From the NCBI RefSeq assembly GCF_024346135.1, contig NZ_JAGQCJ010000001.1, positions 477,236 to 541,235 on the forward strand: a DNA stretch of 64,000 nucleotides. The letters are read 5' to 3'. Below are positions 55,586 to 64,000 of this stretch, piece by piece; position 1 is the stretch's first letter; the number at the start of each line of letters is the position of its first letter. Below the pieces are notes generated by a model. It did not search any database. It was not told the origin of the DNA and worked only from the letters and a program-made list of their open reading frames with translations. The position numbers were made by a program, and so were the translations under genes. Origin of the DNA: Cyanobium sp. CH-040 (GTDB lineage Bacteria > Cyanobacteriota > Cyanobacteriia > PCC-6307 > Cyanobiaceae).

Positions 55586-57049
55586 TTGGCCAAGCCCGTC
55601 ACCGTCTACGTCTGCAGTGCCTGCGGCGCCCAGACCCGCCAGTTCTTCGGCCGCTGCAGCAGCTGCGGCAGCTGGAACACCCTGGTGGAGCAGCTGCGGG
55701 CGGCGCCGGCCGCCGACGCCCGCCGGCGCCGGCCGGTGAGTCCGGAGTCGGGCTGCGCCCCGAGGGCCCGCCGCTCCGAGCCGATTCAGGCGGTGGGCGA
55801 GCGGCCGCTGCAGCGGCTGGCCAGCGGCTACGGCGAACTGGACCGGGTGCTGGGCGGGGGACTGGTGCCCGGCTCGCTGGTGCTGCTGGGCGGCGACCCC
55901 GGCATCGGCAAGAGCACCCTGCTGCTGCAGAGCGCCCGCGCCATGGCCGGCCGGGCCTCCGTGCTCTACGTGAGCGCCGAGGAGTCGGCCCAGCAGGTGA
56001 AGCTGCGCTGGCGGCGCCTGGCGCGCATGGAGGAGGCTGAAGGCGCGCCTGCGGGGGGAGCGGCAGGGGGCCTGGAGGCGGGGGGCGCCGACTTCCAGCT
56101 GCTGGCCGAAACCGACCTGGAGCTGGTGCTGCAGGAGCTCGAGGCCCTGCGGCCGGCGGTGGCGATCATCGACAGCATCCAGGCCCTGCACGACGCCGAG
56201 CTGGCCAGCGCCCCGGGCTCGGTGGCCCAGGTGCGCGAGTGCGCCGCCGCCCTGGCCCGCATCGCCAAGCGCCAGGACACGGCCCTGCTGCTGGTGGGCC
56301 ACGTCACCAAGGAGGGGATGCTGGCCGGCCCCAAGGTGCTCGAGCACCTGGTGGACGCGGTGCTCACCTTCGAGGGCGACCGCTTCGCCAGCCATCGCCT
56401 GCTGCGGGCCGTGAAGAACCGCTTCGGCGCCACCCACGAGCTGGGGGTGTTCGAGATGCGCGACCGGGGCCTGGCGGAGGTGAGCAACCCCAGCGAGCTG
56501 TTCCTGGGCGGCAGCGAGCCCAGCAGCGGCACCGCCACGATCGTGGCCTGCGAGGGCACCCGGCCCCTGGTGGTGGAGCTGCAGGCCCTGGTGAGCACCA
56601 CCAGCTACGCCAGCCCGCGCCGCAGTGCCACCGGCATCGCCGTGAACCGCCTGCACCAGATCCTGGCGGTGCTGGAGAAGCACCTGGGTCTGCCGCTCTC
56701 GCGCTTCGACTGCTATCTGGCGGTGGCCGGCGGCCTGGAGGTGGAGGAGCCGGCGGCGGATCTGGGGGTGGCCGCGGCGGTGGTGGCCAGCTACCGGGAT
56801 CTCACCCTGCCCCCCGGCACGGTGCTGGTGGGGGAACTTGGCCTGGGCGGCCAGCTGCGGCCCGTGGGCCAGCTGGAGCTGCGCCTGCAGGAGGCGGCCC
56901 GGCTGGGCTTCACCCGGGCGGTGGTGCCCAGGGGCACGGGGCTGGCGAAGGCGGCTGGGGGGCTGGGCCTGCAGCTCCTCGAGGCCGGCACGGTGGCCGA
57001 GGCCCTGGTGGCGGCCCTGGGGGTGAACCCGGCCGACGACCGGGCCTGA
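55586..57049 (+). CDS. radA: DNA repair protein RadA
   Basis: This is a 487-residue protein that aids recombination-based repair as a RecA/DnaB-like motor. The N-terminal zinc finger is YVCSACGAQTRQFFGRCSSC, the Walker A is LLGGDPGIGKSTLLLQSARA, the RadA-specific motif is AVKNRFGATHELGVFEM, and the C-terminal Lon-like domain has GGLEVEEPAADLGVAAAVVA. It starts with TTG at 55586. The stop is 7 bp from the convergent ycf3 end. Confidence 0.95.
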   Translation: MAKPVTVYVCSACGAQTRQFFGRCSSCGSWNTLVEQLRAAPAADARRRRPVSPESGCAPRARRSEPIQAVGERPLQRLASGYGELDRVLGGGLVPGSLVLLGGDPGIGKSTLLLQSARAMAGRASVLYVSAEESAQQVKLRWRRLARMEEAEGAPAGGAAGGLEAGGADFQLLAETDLELVLQELEALRPAVAIIDSIQALHDAELASAPGSVAQVRECAAALARIAKRQDTALLLVGHVTKEGMLAGPKVLEHLVDAVLTFEGDRFASHRLLRAVKNRFGATHELGVFEMRDRGLAEVSNPSELFLGGSEPSSGTATIVACEGTRPLVVELQALVSTTSYASPRRSATGIAVNRLHQILAVLEKHLGLPLSRFDCYLAVAGGLEVEEPAADLGVAAAVVASYRDLTLPPGTVLVGELGLGGQLRPVGQLELRLQEAARLGFTRAVVPRGTGLAKAAGGLGLQLLEAGTVAEALVAALGVNPADDRA

Positions 57050-57056
57050 GCAGCCC

Positions 57057-57578
57057 TCAGAAGTACACGTCCACGCTGCCGCGGCCGCTGGTCTTCAGCC
57101 AGTTCTGGGCCTCGATGTAGTTGTTGGGGGCCAGGCGGATGGCCTTGCTCCACAGGTCGGCGGCCTGGTCGTACTGGCGGTCGGCCTCGTCGGCGTCGCC
57201 CTGCTCCTCGGCGATCGAGCCCAGGTGGTGGTGGATCACCGCCATGTTGTTGAGGGCCTGGGGCATCTTGCTGTTGAGGTCCAGGGCCTGGCCGTAGTAG
57301 TCGAGGGCCCTGGCGTGCTCGCCGTTGGAGGCGAACACCAGGGCCATGTTGTAGAGGATGAAGGCCTTGTCGTTGGGGTCGTCCTCGAGCTTGAGGGCCT
57401 CCTCGTAGTTCTCCAGGGCCTCGGCGTACTCGCCGTCGGCCTGGGCGCTCATGCCGTCGCGGTAGTAGGCGAAGGCCTCCTTGGCGCGCCGGTTGGTGGG
57501 CAGCACCTTGAGGATCAGGTCGGCCATCACCGTGAAGCTCTTGTCGATGAAGTTGTCGTTGCGTTGGGAGCGGGGCAC
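57057..57578 (-). CDS. ycf3: Photosystem I assembly protein Ycf3
   Basis: The 173-residue TPR protein helps assemble PSI. It begins [20 protein letters not shown] and has three tetratricopeptide repeats, visible as [40 protein letters not shown] and [20 protein letters not shown]. The length and N-terminus match plastid and cyanobacterial Ycf3. It is divergent from the copper ATPase. Confidence 0.97.
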   Translation of the reverse strand: MPRSQRNDNFIDKSFTVMADLILKVLPTNRRAKEAFAYYRDGMSAQADGEYAEALENYEEALKLEDDPNDKAFILYNMALVFASNGEHARALDYYGQALDLNSKMPQALNNMAVIHHHLGSIAEEQGDADEADRQYDQAADLWSKAIRLAPNNYIEAQNWLKTSGRGSVDVYF

Positions 57579-57657
57579 CGGCGGAAGTGGAGAGCTTCGA
57601 GCTGTGCAGTCTGGCCGATCTGCCTAGCGTGGGTTCCCTGCCTGGCTGATCGGCCCG

Positions 57658-60105
57658 ATGTCCGTCTCGCCCGTCGCCCCATCGGCTGGGGTGTCCGACG
57701 CCCCGGGCGAGGCTGCCTCACCGCAGCACCCCCAGCAGCACCCCCAGCAGCACCCCCAGCAGCTGGAGCCCCTGCTGCTGGACATCGAAGGCATGAAGTG
57801 CGCCGGTTGCGTGCGGGCGGTGGAGCGCCGCCTGCTCGAGCAGCCTGGTGTGCGCCAGGCCAGCGTCAACCTGCTCACCCGCACCGCCTGGGTGGACATG
57901 GATCCGGGCCTGGCGGCGCTTGCCCCCGAGCAGCGCAGCCGGCCCCTGGAGCAGGCCCTGGCCGGCCTGGGCTTCACGGCCCGTCCCCGCGCCAGCGACA
58001 GCCAGCCCCTCAGTCGGGGTGAGCGCCGGCGCGAGCGCAGCTGGTGGCAGCTCTGGCGCCGCCTGGTGGTGGCCATGCTGCTGCTCACGGTGTCGGCCCT
58101 GGGGCACTTCGGCCTGGTGGCGCCCACCCTCTGGCGGGGGCCGGGGGGCCTGGTGCTCACGGCGGAGTGGTTTCACGCCCTGGTGGCCACCGCCGCCCTG
58201 CTGGGGCCCGGCCGGCCGATCCTGGTGAACGGCGTCCGCGTCGCCCTCGCCGGCATGCCCAGCATGGACACCCTGGTGGGCCTGGGGGTGGGCAGCGCCT
58301 ACCTGGCCAGCCTGGTGGGTCTGCTCCGGCCGCAGTCGGGCTGGCCCTGCTTCTTCAACGAGCCGGTGATGCTGCTCGGTTTCGTGCTGCTCGGCCGCTT
58401 CCTGGAGGAGCGGGCCCGCTTCCGCACCGGCCGGGCCCTGGAGGATCTGGCCGGACTCCAGCCCGACACCGCCCTGCTGCTGGTGGGCGAGGGTCCGCCG
58501 CGGCAGGTGCGGGTCGGTGGTCTGCGCCCGGGCGACCGGGTGCGCCTCCTGCCGGGCGACCGGGTGCCGGTGGACGGGCGGGTGCTGGAGGGGGAATCGG
58601 CGCTGGACGTGTCGGCCCTCACCGGTGAGCCCCTGCCCCTGCAGGCCACCGCGGGCAGCGAGCTGGCCGCCGGCAGCCTCAACCTGGAGGCGCCGCTGGT
58701 GCTGGAGGTGCAGCGCAGCGGCAGCGACAGTGCCGTGGCCCGGATCATCCGTCTGGTGGAACAGGCCCAGAGCCGCAAGGCACCGATCCAGGGCCTCACC
58801 GACCGGGTGGCGGGACGGTTCACGCTGCTGGTGCTGGGCCTGGCGCTGGCCACCTTCCTGTTCTGGTGGCTGTGGGGCACCTCGCTCTGGCCCCAGGTGC
58901 TGCACCTGCAGCATCAGGGCAGCGGCCATGCCGGCCATGGCGTGTTCGGCGTGTCGGCCGACACGCCCTTCAGCCTGGCGCTGCAGCTGGCGATCGCCGT
59001 GCTGGTGGTGGCCTGTCCCTGCGCCCTGGGGCTGGCCACCCCCACCGTGATGACGGTGAGCTCAGGTCTGGCGGCCCGCTCCGGCCTGCTGTTCCGCGGC
59101 GGTGATGTGATCGAGATGGCCTCGCGGTTGCAGACGGTGCTCTTCGACAAGACCGGCACCCTCACCGTGGGCCGGCCGATGGTGACGGTGGTGGAGCCCG
59201 CGCCGGGGGCATCGGCCGAGCAGCTGCTGCAGGTGGCCGCCAGCCTCGAGGCCAGCACCCGCCACCCCCTGGCCCATGCCCTGCTCCAGGAGGTCACAGC
59301 CCGACGGCTCCCTCTGCTCGATGCCAACGACTGCCGCACCGAGGCCGGGGCCGGTGTGGCCGGCACGCTGGCCGGGCAGGTCTGCCGGGTGGGGCGGCTC
59401 AGCTGGGCGGCGGCCGACGCCGGCGCTCCCTGGCAGCAGCGCCAGGCGGCCCTGGAGGCCGGCGGCGCGTCGGTGCTGGCGGTTGCCCAGGCAGGGCGCC
59501 TGCTCGGCCTGGTGGCCGTGCAGGACGCGCCGCGCCCCGATGCGGAGGGTGTGCTGGCCCAGCTGCGCCAGCTGGGCTTCCGGCTGGGCCTGCTCAGCGG
59601 TGATCGCCACGAGCCCGTGCTGCAGCTGGCAACCGCGCTCGGGCTCAGGCCCGATGAGCTGGGCTGGGAGCTGCGGCCCGAGCAGAAGCTGGAGCGGATC
59701 GTGGCCGCCCGCTCGGCGGGGCCGGTGGCGATGGTGGGCGATGGCATCAACGACGCCCCGGCCCTGGCGGCGGCGGATCTGGGCATCGCCGTGGGCACCG
59801 GCACCCAGATCGCCCAGGACAGCGCCGAGCTGGTGGTGATGGGCGATCGTCTCGAGGGCATCGTGCTGGCCCTGCGCCTGGCCCGCCGCACCATGGCCAA
59901 GGTGCGTCAGAACCTGGTGTGGGCCTTCGGCTACAACCTGATCGTGCTGCCGATCGCCGCCGGTGTGCTGCTGCCGGGCTTCGGCGTGCTGCTCGATCCC
60001 CCGCTGGCGGCCCTGCTGATGGCCCTCAGCTCGATCACCGTCGTGCTCAATGCCCTGCTGCTGCAGGATGGCCGCGTGCGGGCTAGCGAACGGCGTGGCG
60101 CCTGA
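57658..60105 (+). CDS. Copper-transporting P1B-type ATPase (CtaA/PacS type)
   Basis: The 815-residue pump has one N-terminal heavy-metal domain with IEGMKCAGCVRAVERRLLEQ, eight predicted helices, the transmembrane Cys-Pro-Cys in AVLVVACPCALGLATPTVMT, the phosphorylation site LFDKTGTLTVGRPM, the HP motif ASTRHPLAHALLQE and the hinge GDGINDAPALAAADLGIAVG. Copper specificity follows from CPC and GMxCxxC. In cyanobacteria such pumps supply copper to plastocyanin; the MKCAGCVRAVE form recalls CtaA more than PacS, but the choice is uncertain. A His-Pro-Gln-Gln repeat lies near residue 25. Overlaps tmk by 11 bp. Confidence 0.9.
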   Translation: MSVSPVAPSAGVSDAPGEAASPQHPQQHPQQHPQQLEPLLLDIEGMKCAGCVRAVERRLLEQPGVRQASVNLLTRTAWVDMDPGLAALAPEQRSRPLEQALAGLGFTARPRASDSQPLSRGERRRERSWWQLWRRLVVAMLLLTVSALGHFGLVAPTLWRGPGGLVLTAEWFHALVATAALLGPGRPILVNGVRVALAGMPSMDTLVGLGVGSAYLASLVGLLRPQSGWPCFFNEPVMLLGFVLLGRFLEERARFRTGRALEDLAGLQPDTALLLVGEGPPRQVRVGGLRPGDRVRLLPGDRVPVDGRVLEGESALDVSALTGEPLPLQATAGSELAAGSLNLEAPLVLEVQRSGSDSAVARIIRLVEQAQSRKAPIQGLTDRVAGRFTLLVLGLALATFLFWWLWGTSLWPQVLHLQHQGSGHAGHGVFGVSADTPFSLALQLAIAVLVVACPCALGLATPTVMTVSSGLAARSGLLFRGGDVIEMASRLQTVLFDKTGTLTVGRPMVTVVEPAPGASAEQLLQVAASLEASTRHPLAHALLQEVTARRLPLLDANDCRTEAGAGVAGTLAGQVCRVGRLSWAAADAGAPWQQRQAALEAGGASVLAVAQAGRLLGLVAVQDAPRPDAEGVLAQLRQLGFRLGLLSGDRHEPVLQLATALGLRPDELGWELRPEQKLERIVAARSAGPVAMVGDGINDAPALAAADLGIAVGTGTQIAQDSAELVVMGDRLEGIVLALRLARRTMAKVRQNLVWAFGYNLIVLPIAAGVLLPGFGVLLDPPLAALLMALSSITVVLNALLLQDGRVRASERRGA
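57724..57759. repeat. Three perfect 12-bp repeats in the copper ATPase gene
   Basis: cagcacccccag is repeated three times without change, encoding Gln-His-Pro-Gln units ahead of the metal-binding domain. In frame. A His-rich N-tail could bind copper, but the repeat is short. Confidence 0.9.
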
Positions 60106-60745
60106 ACCCAGACCGGGCCGGTTCGTGGTGCTCGAGGGCATCGACGGCTGCGGCAAGAGCACCCAGCTCGAGGCCCTCAGCCGCTGGCTGCCGGCCAGTG
60201 GTCTGCTGGCTCCCGGCGTCCGCGTGGTCTGCACCCGCGAGCCCGGCGGCACGCTCCTGGGCCAGGCTCTGCGCCAGCTGCTGCTCCATCCTCCGGCCGG
60301 GGCGGCTCCGCTCCCCAGCGCCGAGCTGCTGCTCTATGCCGCTGACCGGGCCCAGCACGTGGAGCAGGTGATCCGCCCGGCCCTGGCGGCGGGCCACTGG
60401 CTGCTGAGCGACCGCTTTAGCGGCTCCACCGCCGCCTACCAGGGCTACGGCCGCGGCCTCGACCTGGCCCTCATCACCCAGCTCGAGACGATCGCCACCG
60501 CCGGCCTGCAGCCCGATCTCACCCTCTGGCTGGATCTGCCCCTGGCCGAGAGCCGCCGCCGCCGCGGCGACCGGCCCGGCGATCGGATCGAAGCCGGTGG
60601 GGACGCGTTTCTGGAGGCGGTGAACCGTGGCTTCGCCGAACTGGCGCACCACCGGGGCTGGCGCCGGGTGGACGCCGCTGCGGCGCCGCAGCAGGTCACG
60701 GCGGCGTGCCAGGCCCTGATCAGCCGGCTCCGCGACGCCCCGTGA
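60095..60745 (+). CDS. tmk: Thymidylate kinase
   Basis: The 216-residue kinase phosphorylates dTMP. FVVLEGIDGCGKSTQLEALS is the P-loop, VCTREPGGTLLGQALRQLLL the DNA-type substrate loop, and HWLLSDRFSGSTAAYQGYGR the DR-motif region. RRRGDRPGDRIEAGGDAF forms the lid. I use GTG at 60095, overlapping the ATPase stop by 11 bp; longer readings lie within the ATPase gene. The stop overlaps the holB GTG (GTGA). Confidence 0.92.
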   Translation: MAPEPRPGRFVVLEGIDGCGKSTQLEALSRWLPASGLLAPGVRVVCTREPGGTLLGQALRQLLLHPPAGAAPLPSAELLLYAADRAQHVEQVIRPALAAGHWLLSDRFSGSTAAYQGYGRGLDLALITQLETIATAGLQPDLTLWLDLPLAESRRRRGDRPGDRIEAGGDAFLEAVNRGFAELAHHRGWRRVDAAAAPQQVTAACQALISRLRDAP

Positions 60746-61731
60746 CCGCCCTGTTCGCCGATCTGGTGGGCCAGGAGCAGGCCTGCGCCCTGCTGCTGGC
60801 GGCGCTGGAGCGCCGCCGGATCGCTCCCGCCTACCTGCTCGCCGGGCCGGAGGGGGTGGGCCGGCGTCTGGCGGCGTTGCGCTTTGTGGAGGGTGTGCTG
60901 GCCGGACCCCAGGGATCCCCGGGCCTGCGCCGGCGCCTGGCGGAGGGCAACCACCCCGACCTGCTCTGGGTGGAACCCACCTATCTGCACCGGGGTGAGC
61001 TGGTGCCTCTCTCCCGCAGCGAGGAGGCGGGGGTGAACCGGCGCAGCCCGCCCCAGCTGCGCCTGGAGCAGATCCGCGAGGCGTCGCGCTTCCTGGCCCG
61101 GCGGCCGGTGGAGGCGCCCGGCTGCGTGGTGGTGCTGGAGCAGGCCGAGGCCATGGCGGAGCCTGCCGCCAATGCCCTGCTCAAGACCCTCGAGGAGCCG
61201 GGCAGGGGGCTGCTGCTGCTGATTTCGGCGGCCCCCGAGCGCCTGCTCAGCACGATCCGTTCCCGCTGTCAGCTGATTCCCCTGCGGCGGCTGTCGCCCG
61301 CAGCCATGGCCGGCGTGCTGGCGGCCCTGCCCGACGCGATCGCCGATGGCGCCGGGGAGGCGGCGGCCGCCGATCCGCCCGAACTGCTGGAGCTGGCGGC
61401 CGGCTCACCGGGAGCCCTGCTGCACCATCGCCGCCAGTGGCGGGCGTTGCCGGAGCAGCTCCCGGGCCGCCTGCAGGAGCTCCCCGACAGCCCCGACCCG
61501 CTCACGGCCCTGGCCCTGGCCCGCGATCTCAGCGAGGCGCTGGATGGCGAGCAGCAGCTCTGGCTGCTGGACTGGTGGCAGCTCTGGCTCTGGCGCCGTG
61601 GGTCGGCGCCGGCGGTGCTGCGCAGGCTGGAGCGCCTGCGGGGCCAGCTGCGCGCCTACGTTCAGCCGCGGCTGGCCTGGGAGGTGGCGCTGCTGGAGCT
61701 GGGCACGGCGCTGGGCAGTTCCAGGCAGTAG
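60742..61731 (+). CDS. holB: DNA polymerase III delta' subunit
   Basis: The 329-residue clamp-loader subunit begins [20 protein letters not shown]. Its Walker A is degenerate, [14 protein letters not shown], with Arg in place of Lys, as expected for the non-ATP-binding delta'. The Cys zinc module of some relatives is absent, and [20 protein letters not shown] replaces it. [20 protein letters not shown] and TLEEP is the conserved sensor block. Its last 70 bp overlap the rpaA 3' end, convergently. Confidence 0.88.
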   Translation: MTALFADLVGQEQACALLLAALERRRIAPAYLLAGPEGVGRRLAALRFVEGVLAGPQGSPGLRRRLAEGNHPDLLWVEPTYLHRGELVPLSRSEEAGVNRRSPPQLRLEQIREASRFLARRPVEAPGCVVVLEQAEAMAEPAANALLKTLEEPGRGLLLLISAAPERLLSTIRSRCQLIPLRRLSPAAMAGVLAALPDAIADGAGEAAAADPPELLELAAGSPGALLHHRRQWRALPEQLPGRLQELPDSPDPLTALALARDLSEALDGEQQLWLLDWWQLWLWRRGSAPAVLRRLERLRGQLRAYVQPRLAWEVALLELGTALGSSRQ

Positions 61732-62411
61732 CCGGCCCCGTACACCGTCTTGATGAAGCGCGGCTTGCGCGGGTCGGGTTCGAGCTTGGTGCGCAGGTGG
61801 CGCACATGCACTCGGATCGTCTCGATGTCGTCGTCGGGGTCGTAGCCCCACACCTCCTTGAGGATCAGCGCCGGCGACACGGTCTGGCCGTGGCGCTGCA
61901 GTAGGCAGTGCAGCAGCTCGAACTCCAGGTGGGTGAGGCGCACCGGCGCGTCGAACCAGATGGCCTCGAAGCGCTCCGGCACCAGGGTGAGGGGCCCGTA
62001 GCTGAGGATCTCGGCGTGCTTGGTGGAGAGCGGCGCATGGTCGCTGCGGCGCAGCAGCGCCTTCACGCGCACGGTGAGCTCCTCGAGGTCGAAGGGCTTG
62101 GTGAGGTAGTCGTCGGCACCGGAGTTGAAGCCGCTCACCTTGTCCTTGGTGTCACCCAGGGCGGTGAGCATCAGGATCGGGATGCGCGCCGTGCGCTGGT
62201 CGCGCCGCAGGCGCTGGCAGAGCGTGAGCCCGTCCACCTTCGGCAGCATCAGATCCAGCAGGATCAGGTCGGGCACGTACTGCAGCGCCAGGGCCTGGCC
62301 GCGGATGCCGTCGTCGGCCTTCTGCACGTCGAAGCCGCTGTGCTCCAGGTGGCCGGCCACCAGGTCGCGCATGTCGCCGTCGTCCTCGATGAGCAGGATG
62401 CAGGGCTTCAT
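61662..62411 (-). CDS. rpaA: Response regulator RpaA (circadian output)
   Basis: This 249-residue OmpR-type regulator has [20 protein letters not shown], the phospho-Asp in [40 protein letters not shown] and the DNA-binding half [20 protein letters not shown] with [20 protein letters not shown]. The ending [15 protein letters not shown] is diagnostic for RpaA, the master output factor of the KaiABC clock. ATG at 62411 is the family start. The final 16 residues are Ser-rich and overlap holB. Confidence 0.93.
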   Translation of the reverse strand: MKPCILLIEDDGDMRDLVAGHLEHSGFDVQKADDGIRGQALALQYVPDLILLDLMLPKVDGLTLCQRLRRDQRTARIPILMLTALGDTKDKVSGFNSGADDYLTKPFDLEELTVRVKALLRRSDHAPLSTKHAEILSYGPLTLVPERFEAIWFDAPVRLTHLEFELLHCLLQRHGQTVSPALILKEVWGYDPDDDIETIRVHVRHLRTKLEPDPRKPRFIKTVYGAGYCLELPSAVPSSSSATSQASRG

Positions 62412-62577
62412 GGCTGCTGACAGGGTGCTGGAAGGGACGTCACGCTGACGACGCCATTGTTGATGGTGTCGGCGATCACAGCACCGACGGCCCCCGGCAG
62501 CGGGCACTTCTTCAGGTTGTCTTCCGATTGCGCGGCCGAGCTGGCCACCTGGAAGCCTGAACTGGGTGGCCTGAAAA

Positions 62578-62649
62578 CTCCCCGGGCGGGATTCGAACCT
62601 GCGACCAATCGGTTAACAGCCGACCGCTCTACCGCTGAGCTACCGAGGA
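62578..62649 (-). tRNA. tRNA-Asn (GTT)
   Basis: The 72-base cloverleaf reads from 62649 to 62578. Acceptor stem TCCTCGG pairs with CCGGGGA, with one G-T pair. The D-arm is GCTCAGCGGTAGAGC, the anticodon loop CTGTTAACC carries GTT, and the T-arm is GGTTCGAATCC. The discriminator is G and no CCA is encoded. Confidence 0.97.
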
Positions 62650-62754
62650 ATGACATCCCTGGGGCGAAACCGCCTGGGATCTCCGGTCAGCGCCTGCGGC
62701 GCCGACGGTCTCAGACCATACCGGTCAGGCGCCCCCCTCAGCAAGCGTCCCCGC

Positions 62755-63444
62755 TCAGGCGGCCAGCCGCCGGGCCAGGGCCGCCCCGGACTGCCAGGGC
62801 CCCAGGCGTCCGTCCCGCATCAGCGCCGCCCCGTCGCAACGGGCCAGTTCCTCGAGCCGGTGGGTGATCCAGAGGGCCGTGAGCGGCTGTTCGGCCCGGC
62901 TGGTGAGCCGGCGGATCAGCGCCAGCACCTCCTGCTGGCTGGTGGGGTCCAGCAGGGCCGTGGGTTCGTCGAGCAGCAGCAGACCGGCCTCGCTGGCCAG
63001 GGCGGCGGCGATGGCCAGGCGCTGCTTCTGGCCACCGCTGAGGGCATGGATGGGCCGGTCCGCCAGGCCCGCCAGGCCCACCTGCTCCAGGGCCCTGTCC
63101 ATGCGCAGCTCTCGCTCGCCGCGCCCGAGCGAGGCGTCGATGGCCAGCAGCAGCTCACTGCCGCAGCTGGGGAGCAGCAGCTGGTGGTCGGGGTTCTGGA
63201 ACACCAGGGCGGAGCGCACCCGCGCGCGGATCCGGCCCTGCTGCAGCGGCAGCAGGCCGGCGATCAGGCGCAGCAGCGTGCTCTTGCCGCTGCCGTTGCT
63301 GCCCACCAGCATCCAGAGGCCGCTGTCGGGCAGCTGCAGGTTGCACGCCTGCAGGGCGGGCTGATCCCGACCCGGCCAGGTGTAGCCGATGTCCTCGGCC
63401 TCCAGGGCTGGGGCCGGCGCCGCGCTGGGACTGGATGGGGGCAA
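62755..63444 (-). CDS. ABC transporter ATPase, EcfA/CbiO-like
   Basis: This is a 229-residue ATPase. Walker A is MLVGSNGSGKSTLLRLIAGL, the Q-loop is ALVFQNPDHQLLLPSCGSEL (typical of ECF-type and cobalt/biotin ATPases), the signature is HALSGGQKQRLAIAAALASE, and Walker B is LLLLDEPTALLDPTSQQEVL. No membrane partner is next to it. It begins with TTG at 63444, 25 bp after the UPF0367 gene. The cargo is unknown. Confidence 0.85.
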   Translation of the reverse strand: MPPSSPSAAPAPALEAEDIGYTWPGRDQPALQACNLQLPDSGLWMLVGSNGSGKSTLLRLIAGLLPLQQGRIRARVRSALVFQNPDHQLLLPSCGSELLLAIDASLGRGERELRMDRALEQVGLAGLADRPIHALSGGQKQRLAIAAALASEAGLLLLDEPTALLDPTSQQEVLALIRRLTSRAEQPLTALWITHRLEELARCDGAALMRDGRLGPWQSGAALARRLAA

Positions 63445-63469
63445 GGGACCGCTGCGGGAGTGGGCCGGC

Positions 63470-63733
63470 TCAGCTGTCGAAGCTGAAGCCAGGCCGCTTG
63501 CCGCCCGTGCCGGTGGCCGACTTCTCGTACACCTGCACGGCCACCACCTCGCTGCTCAGGAGGCTCACTTTCTTCTCGGGTTCCTTCTCGCAGCTGAGCT
63601 CCAGCACCCGCGGACTGCCGCTCTCGAGGGCTGACCGCACGCTGGCGTAGAGGGCCTGGGCATCGGCGAGCTCCTTGCGCTGCACCGCGATCGGCAGGGG
63701 GCTGAGCTTGATCGACAGCTCGACGACGTACAT
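63470..63733 (-). CDS. UPF0367 family protein
   Basis: This is an 87-residue conserved cyanobacterial protein of unknown function. [40 protein letters not shown] and [20 protein letters not shown] follow the UPF0367 pattern. It lies divergent to psbD with 151 bp between. Confidence 0.85.
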   Translation of the reverse strand: MYVVELSIKLSPLPIAVQRKELADAQALYASVRSALESGSPRVLELSCEKEPEKKVSLLSSEVVAVQVYEKSATGTGGKRPGFSFDS

Positions 63734-63884
63734 CCGCTGGTGGGGGAGACCGCCGCCACTCTGGCGAACGGGATCGCCGTCGCGGCGGCCGTTAGGTGGT
63801 TGTACTCAACGCCGGGACCGTCCGGCGCGGTTCGGCTCTCCGCCCCATAGGATTTCAGGTGTAACGCTTCATGAAGCCCCACTC
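63734..63884. promoter_or_regulatory. UPF0367 - psbD divergent promoter region
   Basis: There are 151 bp between divergent starts. A single gttaca half-site occurs on the minus strand (tgtaac at 63860-63865 on the plus strand), about 20 bp before the psbD ATG; it resembles one half of the HLR1 element bound by RpaB. A second half-site at the required spacing is not visible, so a functional HLR1 is unproven. Confidence 0.3.
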
Positions 63885-64000
63885 ATGACGATCGCAGTAG
63901 GGCGCGCGCCGGCGGGCCGGGGATGGTTTGACGTCCTCGACGACTGGCTCAAGCGCGACCGTTTCGTTTTCGTGGGGTGGTCCGGTCTGCTCCTGTTCCC
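63885..64000 (+). CDS. psbD: Photosystem II D2 protein, first 39 codons
   Basis: The ATG is followed by [20 protein letters not shown] and [18 protein letters not shown], the near-invariant D2 N-terminus and the start of the first helix. The protein binds the reaction-centre chlorophylls of photosystem II in thylakoids. The gene continues past the right edge; in cyanobacteria psbC normally overlaps its end. Confidence 0.98.
   Translation, partial: MTIAVGRAPAGRGWFDVLDDWLKRDRFVFVGWSGLLLF

Noticed and set aside
62578..62649. tRNA-Asn as an attachment site for the glycan island
   Set aside because: The island lies 45 kb away; no duplicate of the tRNA 3' end or integrase was seen at its edge.
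63734..63884. Full HLR1 (RpaB) site before psbD
   Set aside because: Only one half-site can be seen; the second direct repeat at the right spacing is absent.

Overview
The window is cyanobacterial and most likely from the high-GC Cyanobium / freshwater Synechococcus group (alpha-cyanobacteria). It carries psbD, ycf3, ycf34, crtP-crtB, rbcR, rpaA, rpaB, a PedR-like regulator and seven NDH-1 genes (ndhA, I, G, E, D, F, M). From about 17.2 kb onward the bases are very GC-rich, by eye close to 70%, with tightly packed genes.

Region 1 (1-17,170) is an accessory island at roughly 50% GC or less. It encodes surface-polysaccharide enzymes: a sugar aminotransferase running off the left edge, a SAM methyltransferase, a cupin, glycosyltransferases of several folds (GT25-like, two GT4-like, GT61, GT2, GT-D-like, and one GT-A-like gene broken by a stop codon) and a PAPS-type sulfotransferase. 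Between them lie decayed insertion sequences of the IS3 and IS481 families and short remnants of other genes. Several neighbours share ATGA start/stop overlaps, so parts of the island are still organised as operons. Composition changes abruptly at about 17,176, where an AI-2E-type permease begins.

Region 2 (17.2-24.5 kb) is core sequence with small accessory modules: cysC (the source of PAPS, which the island sulfotransferase would need), two VapBC-like toxin-antitoxin pairs flanking a SUI1/YciH factor (one PIN toxin is frameshifted), trpB, an Anbu proteasome-like peptidase, hrcA and a rhodanese.

Region 3 (24.5-45 kb) is energy and redox metabolism: a DUF3352 protein, sixA, gltA, ndhA-ndhI-ndhG-ndhE-nadK, a CYTH protein, a pedR-like regulator, metF, a nucleotide-sugar pyrophosphorylase, scpA, a LapA-domain protein, ndhD and ndhF separated by a long hairpin, an NnrU/Z-ISO-like protein, rbcR, a DUF3172 protein and ndhM.

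Region 4 (43.9-64 kb) is housekeeping: crtP-crtB, an alpha/beta hydrolase without a normal start codon, an RRM protein, the tRNA nucleotidyltransferase, ycf34-tsaB-ydcF, the lipid operon rpaB-plsX-fabH-fabD-plsC, radA, ycf3, a copper P-type ATPase followed by tmk-holB, rpaA, tRNA-Asn(GTT), an EcfA-like ATPase, a UPF0367 protein and the first 39 codons of psbD.

I found no CRISPR array, rRNA or intact mobile element. The best candidate for something undescribed is the low-GC glycan island (sulfated, aminosugar-containing surface polymer inferred), with the hexanucleotide repeat in its GT25-like gene and its mixture of intact and broken transferases. This is a proposal from gene content, not a demonstrated system.
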